Shown here in pieces: positions 23,001 to 29,195 of a stretch of 64,000 bases of DNA. This DNA comes from Paenibacillus woosongensis (GTDB lineage: Bacteria > Bacillota > Bacilli > Paenibacillales > Paenibacillaceae). The stretch lies in NCBI RefSeq assembly GCF_009725165.1, contig NZ_WNZW01000007.1, positions 186,001-250,000 on the forward strand, given 5' to 3'. Every line of letters starts with the position of its first letter. Position 1 is the first letter of the stretch. Below the pieces are notes generated by a model. The model made no database searches. It was not told where the DNA came from and was given only the letters and a program-made list of their open reading frames with translations. Both the position numbers and the translations under genes were made by a program.

Positions 23001-26000
23001 TGTGCATAAGCGACCAGCTGCTCGGACCAAGTGCGGTAAGCATCCGTTTTCGCTGGAAAATGAATTTCCTCGCTATTGCCGACCTGCTCGTAACCCAGTG
23101 CAAAGTCCTCCATTAAAATGCGCCAAGACACGCCGTCCACCACAGCATGATGAACCGCGAGCAACAAATGATCACCGTCCGCGCACCGGAACAGTCCCGC
23201 CTTTACAAGGGGGCCGTTCTCTAGATCAATGTCGGCTTGAATATCTGTTGCCTTCGCTTCCACAGCCTGCGCAGTATCCTCTGCATCCTTAAAGTCAAAC
23301 ACGTCCAGCGTGAACAACTCGCCTTCCTCAATCGCCCGGGTCCGTGCGCTAAACCCTTGTTCCATCTTGCGGAATACCATCCGCAAGGCGTCATGATGCT
23401 CAACCAGCTTTTGCAGCACCTGACGTACCGTCTCTTCGTCAAAGCCTTCCTTCCGGTACAGCATCACTGACTGGTTGAAATGATGCGGGGCTGCAAAGGA
23501 GCTCTCGAAAAACCAATGCTGAATTGGCGTAAGCGCCGTCTCACCCGTTACTTCGCCTTGATCGATGGTACGTCCAATCGGTTTCACATGCAGGCTGAGC
23601 TGTGAGATCGTCGGATATTTAAACAAATCGCGGATTTCCAGCTTATAGCCTGCTTGATGAAGCCGCGAAGATACTTGAATGGATTTAATCGAGTCTCCTC
23701 CCAGCTCGAAGAAATGATCCGTCACCCCAACGCGATCAGCGTTCAAAACCGCCTGCCACACATCGGCAAGCGTCTGCTCGACTTCATTGCGGGGAGCTAC
23801 GTACTCGCCGCCGGTCAACGCGTTTCCTTCCGGTGCAGGCAAAGCCTTGCGATCGATTTTGTCATTCGGCGTAAGCGGCATCCGCGGAAGCTGAACAAAA
23901 TGTGCCGGAATCATATAATTCGGCAATTTTTGCGCTAGCGCGCTTCTCAGCTCGCCGAGCGTAAGCGGGCGGTCCGCGACCAGGTAAGCGCACAGTTCTT
24001 GCCCGCTTTTGCCTTCCTGCGCGATTATGATCGTCTCCTGCACGGAGTCCATTTTCAGAAGCTGCTCTTCAATTTCACCGATCTCGATTCGAAATCCACG
24101 GATCTTCACCTGATGGTCGATTCGACCCAAATACTCTATATTTCCGTCCGGCAGCCAGCGGGCGAGATCCCCCGTCCGGTACAGGCGTTCTCCCGGTGTA
24201 AACGGATGTTCCACGAACTTCTCGGCTGTCAGCTCAGGATGGTTCAGGTAACCTCTCGCCAGCCCCACACCTGCCACGCACAACTCGCCCTCCACCCCTA
24301 TAGGCACAAGCTGCAGGTTGGCATCCAAAATAAATATCTGATGATTGGCCAGCGGGCGCCCGATCGGAATAACTCTGTGCTCCGGCTGATCCTCATTCGC
24401 ATCCCAAAGCGTTGTAACAATCGAAGCTTCGGTAGGGCCATAAGCATTGAAATAGCGAACCTTCGATTTCCACTGCTGCACGAATTCGGCCGATACCGCC
24501 GAGCCCCCCGTTACAAGCTTCGTTAAGCTGGGAAGGCGGTCCGGATTCAAATAAGCGCTATATGTCGGAGGCAAAATCGCCGCCGTAATCGCATGCTCGT
24601 TCATATAACTCTCGAACAGGCGGTTGTCGAGAATCGTCTCGGCTGTCGGAATGTACAAAGCTGCGCCAAAATAGAGCGCTTTGAACATTTCCCAGCAGGA
24701 CGCGTCGAACGACAGACTGGCGAATTGAACGATCCGGTCATGCTCCGTAATGTGCAGCCTGTCCGCGAACATCAGCTTCAAGCTAACCAAACCGCGATGC
24801 TCTAGCATGACCCCTTTGGGTTTGCCCGTCGTACCCGACGTATAGATGACATATGCCAGATCATTCGGACCGCTGGCCGGCTCCAGGTTCGAGCCATCGT
24901 CGCTGTAGGCCTGCTCGTCATCCAGTGCCAACACGGTCCCTTCGAACGGCACCTGCTGCAGTAGCTCTCTTTGAGTCAGCAGCAGCTGCGCGTTCGAGTT
25001 CTCCAGAATGTAGCGGATGCGTTCTTCCGGGTATTCCGGGTCGATCGGCACATAGGCTCCGCCAGCCTTCAGAACCGCCAGAATGCCAACGATCGTCTCC
25101 AGCGATCTCCTGGCCATCAAACCTACCAGCTGATTGGGCAGCACGCCGACCGATCGCAGCGTCCGCGCCAGCCGGTTCGCCCGTTCATTCAGCTCCGCGT
25201 ACGAAAGCCGCCGCCCCTCAAAGACAACCGCTGTCGCTTCGGGCACCCGCTTCACCTGCTCCTCCACGAGCTGATGAATCGTCCGATCACGGGGATAATC
25301 CTTCTCGGTATCGTTAAAGCTTTGCAGCAATTGAAATTTCTCGTCCTCCGACAGCATGTCCATCCGCACGATGTCCAGCTCCAACTCGTGAAGCCCCACG
25401 GCCAGCAGGCGATTCAGATGACCGATGACTCGAGTCATGAACTCGGAGTCATATAAGTGCTCGTTATATGACAGCGCTAGCTGGATCGTCCCGCCGGTTA
25501 AGCTGAATTCAAAGGAACAATCCGTGACCACGTTTTGCCCGATTTCGTCCAGATGCAGCTCCTTAAGGGATACTAGCGTATGGACGACGGGTATCCCGTC
25601 TGCATATTGCAGGTCCAGCCTCTCCGTCATTTTCAAGAACGGAATATGTTGATGCTGAATCGCTTCCGGTAGGGAAGTCCTCAGCTCGTTCAGAATTGTT
25701 TTAAAAGTCGCACCCGCCGAAAGCCAGTTTTTCAAAATGACCGTATGATTAACGGATCGGCGCGTCTCCGCCTTTTTCCGCACAATCGGCATACCGACCA
25801 GAATGTCAGAAGCACCTGTATATTTATGCAAGAGCGACTGAACACCAGCGAGTAAAATCATAAAAATGGCCAGCGGAGCGCCCTTGCTCATTTGAAGGAT
25901 GCGCTGTGTCGCTTCCTCTGAAAGCGAACCGCCTACGTTTGTCATAATGGGCGCCAAGGAGCTTGGAGCTTTGCTGTAAGGCAGCCGCGTCAAGGTATAA

Positions 26001-26053
26001 TCGTCGCTACCAAATTTTTCGTTCCAAAACAACGTTTCTTTTTCAAAAGCCAC
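11090..26053 (-). CDS. pmxA: PmxA, polymyxin synthetase modules 6-9 (D-hydrophobic, Ile, Dab, Dab)
   Basis: A giant NRPS of ~4990 residues. The frame is open to 26161; GTG 26053 is chosen because an AGAGGGG site lies upstream and the protein then begins xFEKExxxW, like PmxB. ATG 26077 is the alternative. Domains, by approximate base position on the minus strand: partial C without HHxxxDG; A1 (24.8 kb), T1 with GGDS (23.7 kb), epimerase with HHAVVDG (23.15 kb); C2 QHILMDG (21.7 kb), A2 (20.3 kb), T2 (19.15 kb); C3 HHIVSDG (18.6 kb), A3 (17.05 kb), T3 (15.9 kb); C4 HHIISDG (15.3 kb), A4 (13.8 kb), T4 (12.6 kb); a final C5 HHIVSDG (12.0 kb) that passes the chain to PmxB. Pocket codes: A1 D-A-W-I-V-G-A-I-V-K (hydrophobic, epimerised: D-Leu or D-Phe), A2 D-G-F-F-L-G-V-V-Y-K (Ile), A3 and A4 D-V-G-E-I-S-A-I-D-K (Dab). 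Confidence 0.92.
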   Translation of the reverse strand: MAFEKETLFWNEKFGSDDYTLTRLPYSKAPSSLAPIMTNVGGSLSEEATQRILQMSKGAPLAIFMILLAGVQSLLHKYTGASDILVGMPIVRKKAETRRSVNHTVILKNWLSAGATFKTILNELRTSLPEAIQHQHIPFLKMTERLDLQYADGIPVVHTLVSLKELHLDEIGQNVVTDCSFEFSLTGGTIQLALSYNEHLYDSEFMTRVIGHLNRLLAVGLHELELDIVRMDMLSEDEKFQLLQSFNDTEKDYPRDRTIHQLVEEQVKRVPEATAVVFEGRRLSYAELNERANRLARTLRSVGVLPNQLVGLMARRSLETIVGILAVLKAGGAYVPIDPEYPEERIRYILENSNAQLLLTQRELLQQVPFEGTVLALDDEQAYSDDGSNLEPASGPNDLAYVIYTSGTTGKPKGVMLEHRGLVSLKLMFADRLHITEHDRIVQFASLSFDASCWEMFKALYFGAALYIPTAETILDNRLFESYMNEHAITAAILPPTYSAYLNPDRLPSLTKLVTGGSAVSAEFVQQWKSKVRYFNAYGPTEASIVTTLWDANEDQPEHRVIPIGRPLANHQIFILDANLQLVPIGVEGELCVAGVGLARGYLNHPELTAEKFVEHPFTPGERLYRTGDLARWLPDGNIEYLGRIDHQVKIRGFRIEIGEIEEQLLKMDSVQETIIIAQEGKSGQELCAYLVADRPLTLGELRSALAQKLPNYMIPAHFVQLPRMPLTPNDKIDRKALPAPEGNALTGGEYVAPRNEVEQTLADVWQAVLNADRVGVTDHFFELGGDSIKSIQVSSRLHQAGYKLEIRDLFKYPTISQLSLHVKPIGRTIDQGEVTGETALTPIQHWFFESSFAAPHHFNQSVMLYRKEGFDEETVRQVLQKLVEHHDALRMVFRKMEQGFSARTRAIEEGELFTLDVFDFKDAEDTAQAVEAKATDIQADIDLENGPLVKAGLFRCADGDHLLLAVHHAVVDGVSWRILMEDFALGYEQVGNSEEIHFPAKTDAYRTWSEQLVAYAQSPEMAKERAYWQGVEQIAVLDLPKDLEADVTTQQDSESLFVRLTPEETEQLLKRVHRAYNTEMNDILVTALGIAVRKWTGHERVRINLEGHGREAIGTDIDITRTVGWFTTKFPVVLEPEIERDLAHQIKQVKENLRRIPNKGLGYGVCRYLSKLEDGFVWGAEPEINFNYLGQFDDDVNQDEIGISSYSSGSPASERQARSFVLDINGMVLDGALSLDLSYSRKQYRKETMEAFAEQLEQSLRELIIHCAGKENTELTPSDVQFKGLTIAELEQIIQRSGHLGEIENIYSLTPMQKGMWFHVALDGQTAAYFEQTRFTMRGALDVQLFERSWMELAKRHLVLRANFVKGPTGEPLQIIYRDKSVGFEYEELLHLQSDEKQAYLDKKAEDDKLRGFDMEHDALVRFTILRTEEQSYHVLWSFQHILMDGWCLAQLTQELFETYSAYVSGKQPVRDKRADYGAYIEWLEKQDDQAASNYWTDFLAGYEGQTVLPGQKESAPNGRFTADHVTAELGKDLSERLDRVAKQRLVTVNTLLQAVWGVMLQKYNGTNDAVFGSVVAGRPAEIPGIESMIGLFINTVPVRVTSEADTVFADLMAKLQERALESGSYDYYPLYEIQARSVQKQNLVNHIIAFENYPVDEQMEQAGDQQHGDLTIADVHMEEQTNYNFNVTVVPGAEIEIRFDFNAEVFDKDSIERLKGHFVHLLEQVTDNPEITVGELELVTEAEKADLLGRFNDTTTEFPRGKTLIQLFEEQVERIPDAAAISLNEQELTYRELNERVNRLARTLRSHGISKGRLVAIMAERSIEMVVGMLAAHKAGAAYVPIDPEYPEERIRFLIEDSGAQVMLTQIRLRERLAGLDSVILLDDESFYHEDGTNLNPVIEATDLACVIYTSGTTGKPKGNLVSHRNIIRVVQSTNYIDITERDHLLQLSTYSFDGAIFDIFGALTNGARLVLVPRETLLEIGRLAALIQRERISVMFITTAFFNVLVDVNVDCLRDVRAILFGGERVSVGHVRKALAHIGPGRLNHVYGPTESTVYTTYLPVDFVDESAVTVPIGRPISNTTVYIVDNQNKLLPIGVVGELCVGGEGLVRGYNNRPELTAEKFVDNPFVPGERMYRTGDLAKWLPDGTIEYVGRTDDQVKIRGFRIELGEIEAQLQKVEGIRKATVLVRENTSGEKQLCAYYEADRELSTAEVKSVISQELPAYMIPAYLIQLAQLPLTTNGKVDRRSLPAPEESLQTGEGSTPPRTPLEARLAGIWKSVLGLEHIGVHDNFFDLGGHSLRATTLVSKVHQELNVELSLRDVFRYSTLEEMALAISRIGEQSFSSIPLAGVRAYYPLSSAQKRLFILNQLEGADLSYNMPGVLMLEGTIDRSLLEKAFRGLIARHETLRTGFEIVQGEAVQRIYESVDFAVQYCDASEEEAPEVVQAFIRPFDLAKPPLLRAELVELAAERYLLMFDMHHIVSDGISMDVFVEELVRLYGGESLEPLRIQYKDYAVWQQSDEQKAQLKREEAYWLDRYRGELPVLEMPTDYPRPAVQSFEGQTLTSFVDEVTSEGLKQLAAQRGTTLYMVLLAAYTVLLHKYTGQDDLIVGTSIAGRRHGDTQPLIGMFVNTLAIRNYPASEKTFTSYLEEVKQTTLGAYEHQNYPFEELVDKVQINRDLSRNPLFDTMFSLQNLEETAFELEGLKLSPYPSEYGMAKFDLSVDVTEENGRLECSFEFATALYKESTIRRLATHFGHLLAAIVSRPDAKIAELNLLTAEEKERILGAFNPVQPEAAPAAAFHRLFEEQVERTPEAEAVVYENDRLTYEELNERANRLAATLRASGIGRETIVGILAERSLDLLVAVLAVWKAGGAYVPLDPDYPVDRVRFMLEDSGAKVLLTQTALRARAEAWLSEEELALASVLYLDDEVSYSDERGNAPMGAGMVSGFVSQMVSGKLTGTVDDSDESYQNVVGMDSFHEARPEDLAYVIYTSGTTGKPKGVMIEHRSLVSTAAGYRREYRLDQFPVRLLQLASFSFDVFVGDIARTLYNGGTMVIVPKDDRIDPSRLYYWIERERITIFESTPALIVPFMEYVHEQGLDMSWMELLITSSDSCSVADYRTLQERFGSLFRIINAYGVTEAAIDSSFYDEELTKLPQTGHVPIGKAWLNAKFYIVDAHLNPVPVGVLGELVIGGVGVARGYLNRPVLTEEKFVDSPFAAGERLYRTGDLARWMEDGNVDFIGRIDNQAKIRGYRIEMGEIESQLLRVEGVREAVVLVRSDANGQKALCAYYTPDTGAELAVNDLRSALAQELPGYMIPSYFVELERLPLTPNGKIDRKALPAPEGEAGSGTEYVAPRNELEMKLASIWQEVLGLAKEIGVHDNFFDIGGHSLRATALISKIHKELNVDLPLRDVFRHSTIESMAAAISRLDEQTFVAIPVADEREVYPQSFAQKRLFILNQLEGAELSYNMPEAMLLEGDLDRARFEEVLRQLVARHETLRTGFEMVDGEASQRIYQDVNFAVEFYQVDEQEAQETVRRFVRPFDLAKPPLLRVGLVELAPERHILMYDMHHIISDGVSIEIFVEEFVRLYGGEQLEPLRIQYKDYTVWQHSQEQKQRLQRQEVYWLDMFQGELPVLEMPTDYPRPAVQSYEGHTLEFFFDASKTERLKQLASETGTTLFMVLLAAYNVLLHKYSGQEDVIVGTPIAGRNHGDVQPLIGIFLNTLAIRSYPASEKTFLSYLNEVKETTLHAFEHQNYPFEELVDKVQVTRDLSRNPLFDTLFTMQNTENEEFELEGLHLTPYPSALDTAKFDISLDVGEENGGLDYSFEYATALYKRETIERLAKHYEQLLETIVSRPNAKIAELNLLTAEEKEQILGEFNPVQPEAAPASAFHRLFEEQAERTPEAEAVVYENDRLTYAELNARANRLAATLRANGIGRETIVGILAERSVDLLVAVLAVWKAGGAYVPLDPDYPADRVRFMLEDSGAKVLLTQTALRERAEAWLGEEELALTSVLYLDDEASYSDERGNAPMGSGMVSSFVSEMVAGKLTGAVNGGDESHHYVDMGDFGGFHEARPEDLAYVIYTSGTTGKPKGVMIEHRSLVSTAAGYRREYRLDQFPVRLMQLASFSFDVFVGDIARTLYNGGTMVIVPKDDRIDPSRLYDWIERERVTIFESTPALIVPFMEYVHEQGLDMSWMELLITSSDSCSVADYRTLQERFGSLFRIINAYGVTEAAIDSSFYDEELTKLPQTGHVPIGKAWLNAKFYIVDAYLNPVPVGVLGELVIGGVGVARGYLNRPELTEVKFVDSPFAAGERLYRTGDLARWMEDGNVDFIGRIDNQAKIRGYRIEMGEIESQLLRVEGVREAVVLVRSDANGQKVLCAYYTLDTGAELAVNELRSLLAQELPGYMIPLYFVELERLPLTPNGKIDRKALPAPEGEAGSGTEYVAPRNELETKLAAIWQEVLGLAKEIGVHDNFFDIGGHSLRATALAGKVFKELNVNLPLRDVFRHSTIAAMAEAIARMERQEHEAIPQAEEREYYPLSSAQKRLFIQHTLDGADQLYNMPELVQVEGEFDLDRLEAALRQLITRHESLRTGFEIVKGEAVQRIYPQVDFAIEHHQADKEDVAQIEQIVRSFVRPFDLGQPPLLRAGVIELEPNLHILLFDMHHIVSDGVSMAIVIDELSSFYAGEELPPLRIQYKDYAVWQQSEAHRERIGRQETYWLRTFEGELPKGDLPLDYERSAVRSYEGAHLEFDVEASLSARLRELAAERESTLFMVLLAAYTVLLSKYSGQEDLVVGTPVAGRTNADLEPVIGMFVNTLAIRNRPSGDKTFLSYLEEVKETALNAFENQDYPFEELVERLNVKREPGRFPLFDAVFDLQNIEERDIELEGVSLKNYELDQLEEAKFDLTLFMYENNGALSGGFFYAAKLLKEAMIRTLTEDYLRVLSQIAENPQIELRRIECHKPAAGAKSAVDTIEFAF
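12575..14460 (-). repeat. Module-9 copy of a long near-identical direct repeat in pmxA
   Basis: The stretch covering T4 back through A4 (Dab-9) is nearly identical at DNA level to 15860-17740 (Dab-8). Long identical runs sit at a constant offset of about 3.28 kb, for example around 12634 and 15919, and around 13817 and 17094. This indicates recent module duplication or gene conversion. Confidence 0.8.
15860..17740 (-). repeat. Module-8 copy of the long direct repeat in pmxA
   Basis: Partner of the repeat at 12575-14460. It covers the carrier domain and the Dab-8 adenylation domain, including an identical extra loop before the SGTTGKPKG motif. Homologous recombination between the copies would delete exactly one module. 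Confidence 0.8.
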
Positions 26054-26837
26054 CTGGTATCGTTCCCCTCTCTTCATCGGTAAAAGCAATCCGGCGGAGC
26101 TTATGCTGCAACAATGCTCCAGCCTCGCTCCCCGCCTTTTCAAATGTGACAACAATGTCATTGGCTTTCATCAGGTCACCGCTTCGCTAGCCCGATTGAT
26201 CTCATACGGCATTCCTCTGCCTAGCAGCTATTCCGCTCAGCTCCCATGCGTGAAGACAACAAAGAGCATCGTTCTACGCAAGAGATGCGGGCTTCCGGCT
26301 CCTCTACTTCAATATGCTTACTGTGGACGAGCCGCCCGAAGACGGGCTTTGGTTTAACATGGGGTTCGGAATTGGATTTGGGGGTGGACAAGCGATGTTC
26401 CTCCCATTGATGTAAGGCTTACTGTAGGGCTCAGGGCGGCCAGCAGGAAGTTGGCCGTACCTCTGGATTCGGCACCGGAGCTTACTTGTCGAAGCCTATA
26501 TTTAAGGGGTATTGATACACTCTATGTACGATTTGTGTATTCCCCCGCAGCCTAGTGTGGATAGGATAGTTAAAATTTCGTCTGTGGGGTAGTGAGCTTT
26601 TCCTACGATTAGATGTAACGATAGTGCTGCATGAGGCTCAAAGAATGCTCTGTATGGCATGAACGGGACAGCTCTTGGATTCGCGGTGAATTTCCATGCT
26701 GCCTGACGGTACCGCAGGCAGCACGGGGAGAATATCTTCCAACGGGTGAAAACGTTATCTTAATATCAGGGCCGTACGACCGCCCCGGAAGGCACTTCTC
26801 CTGCCTCTTGCCGGGGCGGCCACCGGCTTGCCCGAGC
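26054..26837 (-). other. Dab aminotransferase-pmxA intergenic region
   Basis: About 780 bases without a convincing gene on either strand. Apart from the stem-loop at 26780-26819 I see only weak promoter-like AT-rich patches (around 26490-26520 on the minus strand). It may hold the pmxA promoter and leader, but no -10/-35 pair is clear enough to call. Confidence 0.35.
26780..26819 (-). promoter_or_regulatory. Strong GC stem-loop downstream of the Dab aminotransferase
   Basis: CCGCCCCGG (26780-26788) pairs perfectly with CCGGGGCGG (26811-26819), with extra AAGGCA/TGCCT pairing inside. It starts 19 bases beyond the aminotransferase stop on the minus strand. No T run follows, so it may act as an attenuator or 3'-end stabiliser between the aminotransferase and pmxA rather than as a strict terminator. 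Confidence 0.55.
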
Positions 26838-28121
26838 TTAGGTCGTTAATAGAAATTCCTGGGTTTCCTGAGAGATCACCTGCTGCATACTGGACTTGAT
26901 AATGTCGCAGCCGGCGGAAAGATGCTCCATCGAGACGGTTAGCGGAGGCATGATCTTCAGTACGCGGTCTCCTCTGCCAGCTCTTTCAATGATGAGCCCC
27001 TTCTCGAAGCTGATCTCCGTTATCCGCTTCGCCCCGGCTTCATCCGTAAAGCCCGAGACGTCAATGCCCCAAATCAGACCGAGTCCGCGGATGGAAATGG
27101 ACGGATGCAGAGGCTTGATTTCTTTCTCAAGGAACGAGCGCACAAACTCTTCCTTCTGCTTTACCTGGGCTTCCAGGGCGGATCTGTCCCGAAACTCGAG
27201 AGCGGCCTTGGCGGCTACAAAAGCCAGCTGATTACCGCGGAAGGTGCCGTTGTGCTCACCCGGCGACCAGAGATCCAGTTCGGGCTTCAGCAGCAGGAGG
27301 GACATTGGCAGGCCGTACCCACTAATCGACTTCGACAGGGTAATAAGATCCGGTTCGATCCCCGCACGTTCGAACGAGAAGAATTCGCCTGTCCGGCCGC
27401 AGCCGACTTGAATCTCATCGGTAATGAGCAAGATATCGTGTCTACGGCAAAGCTGCTGCAGCTCACGCAACCACTCCACATCAACGACGTGAATTCCACC
27501 TTCGGCTTGTACCGTTTCAAGCAGGATGGCGGCGGGCTTGTCTATTCCGGAGTGCGAATCAGTCAGGATATTCTCAATATAGCCGAGCGTATCCATTTCT
27601 GCGAAAGCGCCGCTCGGGTGCGGCATGAACGTAACTCCGTCCAGAGGAAGCCCCGCCCCTTCCCTCATGGACTTGGAGCTTGTCGCCGACAAGCTGCCGA
27701 GCGACATGCCGTGGAAGCCGCCCATGAATGCGAATATCCCGTTTCTCTTCTTCGCCTTGCGTGCGAGCTTCAGGGCCGCTTCCACCGCGTTCGTCCCCGT
27801 CGGACCGCAGAATTGAAGCTTGTAATTCAGCTTCTTCGGCTTCAGGATCCGCTCCGAGAAGCTCTGGATAAATTCGCGCTTGGCCATTGTATACATGTCC
27901 AGACCATGCATAATCCGGTCGGAGGTCAAGTAATCAAGAACCCGGTCCTTGATATAATCGTTGTTATGACCGTAATTCAGTGCCCCGGCACCTGCAAAAA
28001 AATCAATATATGCTCTTCCGTCCTCAGAATATAACAGGTCCCCCTTGGCCCGGTCGAATACCACCGGAAAGCTTCTGCAGTAAGATCTTACGTTGGATTC
28101 CAGCTTTTCAAAAATGCTCAC
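26838..28121 (-). CDS. ectB: Diaminobutyrate--2-oxoglutarate aminotransferase (EctB-type)
   Basis: A class III PLP aminotransferase making L-2,4-diaminobutyrate (Dab) from aspartate semialdehyde. The frame is open to 28187; GTG 28121 is chosen because a GGAGG site lies 9 bases upstream and the protein then begins (M)SIFEKLESNVRSYCRSFP, the usual EctB start. That gives 427 residues, the normal length for the family. Visible features are GPTGTNAVEAA (cofactor phosphate region), DEIQVGCGRTG (PLP ring) and SKSISGYG with the cofactor lysine. No ectA or ectC neighbours are present, so it is not an ectoine operon. It lies upstream of pmxA, whose product uses Dab repeatedly, so it probably provides Dab for the lipopeptide. 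The reaction is family knowledge and the pathway link is inferred from context. Confidence 0.9.
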   Translation of the reverse strand: MSIFEKLESNVRSYCRSFPVVFDRAKGDLLYSEDGRAYIDFFAGAGALNYGHNNDYIKDRVLDYLTSDRIMHGLDMYTMAKREFIQSFSERILKPKKLNYKLQFCGPTGTNAVEAALKLARKAKKRNGIFAFMGGFHGMSLGSLSATSSKSMREGAGLPLDGVTFMPHPSGAFAEMDTLGYIENILTDSHSGIDKPAAILLETVQAEGGIHVVDVEWLRELQQLCRRHDILLITDEIQVGCGRTGEFFSFERAGIEPDLITLSKSISGYGLPMSLLLLKPELDLWSPGEHNGTFRGNQLAFVAAKAALEFRDRSALEAQVKQKEEFVRSFLEKEIKPLHPSISIRGLGLIWGIDVSGFTDEAGAKRITEISFEKGLIIERAGRGDRVLKIMPPLTVSMEHLSAGCDIIKSSMQQVISQETQEFLLTT

Positions 28122-28345
28122 GCGCTTCATCCTCCATCTGAATTGGGATAAGGTTGGCTTCATCTTTTCTGAACCTTCTGGCGTCATGGAGCAACATATT
28201 CTCGGCTGTCATTTTCCACAATTGTAAGTCCCAGGATGTCGGCTTGCAGGGTAGCCAGTGGACTGGTATCTCGCGCACAGCCCGTGTGGGTATAAAAACC
28301 TTTAAATCTATTTTTTAGCATAATTGGAAAGTCAACCTAGGTAGA

Positions 28346-28354
28346 ATTATATCA
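28346..28354 (-). promoter_or_regulatory. Extended -10 promoter candidate for the Dab aminotransferase
   Basis: On the minus strand the sequence reads TGATATAAT, an extended -10 (TGnTATAAT). It is in an AT-rich patch about 220 bases upstream of the aminotransferase start. No good -35 is present, which fits an extended -10 promoter or one needing an activator. Confidence 0.45.
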
Positions 28355-28381
28355 AAATTCCAAAGAATGTATAGTATTCTT

Positions 28382-28411
28382 TTGTTAAATATAGTAAAAC
28401 TATTGTTAAAT
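28382..28411. promoter_or_regulatory. Paired direct repeat upstream of the promoter candidate
   Basis: Two copies of TTGTTAAAT (28382-28390 and 28403-28411) are exactly 21 bases apart, two helical turns. They lie about 30-60 bases upstream of the extended -10. The spacing is typical of tandem binding sites for a dimeric regulator, placed as an activator would be. The regulator is unknown. Confidence 0.4.
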
Positions 28412-28624
28412 TTGGTCTTCTCAACGGTACTCGGTTGGAACACCTGATGACTGCCCGGCCCCATGTGGGTGTTTGGGTCTCTTATTCAAACTTGAAGTTT
28501 TTTTGATATGCAAGTTGCTCTTCAAATGTGAGAATTACAAAAAGGTACTCTTCCTAAGGTACTCTAAAATCTGGTGGATTTTCGTTCCATGAATGACCGG
28601 ATGTACGATGCACGAACACAAATA

Positions 28625-28650
28625 AGGTGGTTCTAATATTAGAACCACCT
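28625..28650. terminator. Terminator of the remnant XRE gene
   Basis: A perfect hairpin, AGGTGGTTCTAA / TTAGAACCACCT. It is 22 bases past the stop of the minus-strand XRE frame and near the 5' end of the leader upstream of the aminotransferase. T-rich tracts flank it. Confidence 0.6.
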
Positions 28651-28671
28651 ATTTTAACTTCTGTACCTACT

Positions 28672-29012
28672 TTATGAATAACGTCTTATTTTCATTTTTA
28701 TAAAATCTATAATTTCACTTTGGTCAGTATCAGTCAGTTTCTTGAAAATTGAAAGGAAAGCCGTTTCTTGTTCTATAAGTTCTTGTATTTTATCTGCTTT
28801 ATTAAGTGTACCTTCACCAAGAAGTAACCAGAGCAAGTCTACATTGAAATGATTATGAATTGCCAAGATCATGTCTAAGGAAAGCTTGTATTTCTTTTGC
28901 TCTAATTCACTCAAAGTCCCTTGCGATACTCCTATAAATTTCGTGAATTCAATTTGGTTTTGTTTATGTAGTTTCTGAATGCGTCTTATTCTCTCTCTCC
29001 AACAGTTGACAT
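28672..29012 (-). pseudogene. Frameshifted XRE-family repressor at the right end of an older Tn7-like element
   Basis: Helix-turn-helix protein of the Cro/CI type. The HTH (IGVSQGTLSELEQKK) is followed by a C-terminal tail ending EIIDFIKMKIRR. The layout matches the XRE protein at 54756-55088, with a similar NQIxFxKxIGxSQGxLSE core and EIIxFIxxKI tail. The natural start is ATG 29012, with AAGGAGGGGG 7 bases upstream, but that frame meets a stop after eight codons. The HTH frame is regained only if two bases are removed from the GA repeat at 28990-28998. The uninterrupted frame reaching 29037 starts upstream of the ribosome site and is unlikely to be used. So it is a 2-bp slip: a broken gene, or possibly a phase-variable one. 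Confidence 0.65.
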
Positions 29013-29042
29013 TGTTTTCCCCCTCCTTAAACATCAAGAAAG

Positions 29043-29067
29043 TCCTGATGACTTAGAGTCATCAGGA
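29043..29067 (-). terminator. Hairpin between the remnant XRE gene and the older transposon right end
   Basis: TCCTGATGAC pairs with GTCATCAGGA around a short loop, and the minus strand continues CTTTCTT. It stands in the same place as the terminator at 55143-55169 in the intact element (between right end and XRE gene), which supports the two regions being homologous. Confidence 0.55.
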
Positions 29068-29147
29068 TCATTATTTTGTTTAGTCATTATTAGTTTACTG
29101 ATTCTATTGATCAACCAGTTATCCATGTTATCGGACAACAGTTCGTG

Positions 29148-29195
29148 TAGTTCCATACTTCTGTCACTGGTTCGACACTTCTTTATCACTGGATA
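29148..29195 (+). mobile_element. Degenerate right end of an older Tn7-like element
   Basis: ACTGGTTC is followed within a few bases by TTTATCAC and then GGATA, closely resembling the intact right end at 55260-55289 (ACTGGTTC..TTTATCACCAGACA). A further GTTC-type repeat is 20 bases upstream, the same period as the intact end. The orientation is that of a right end facing glmS. The terminal ACA appears as ATA. It is 15 bases from the left end of the intact element, as expected for a tandem pair at one attachment site. Confidence 0.55.

Noticed and set aside
26838..28121. Ectoine biosynthesis operon
   Set aside because: Only an ectB-type gene is present; no ectA or ectC, and the NRPS uses Dab.
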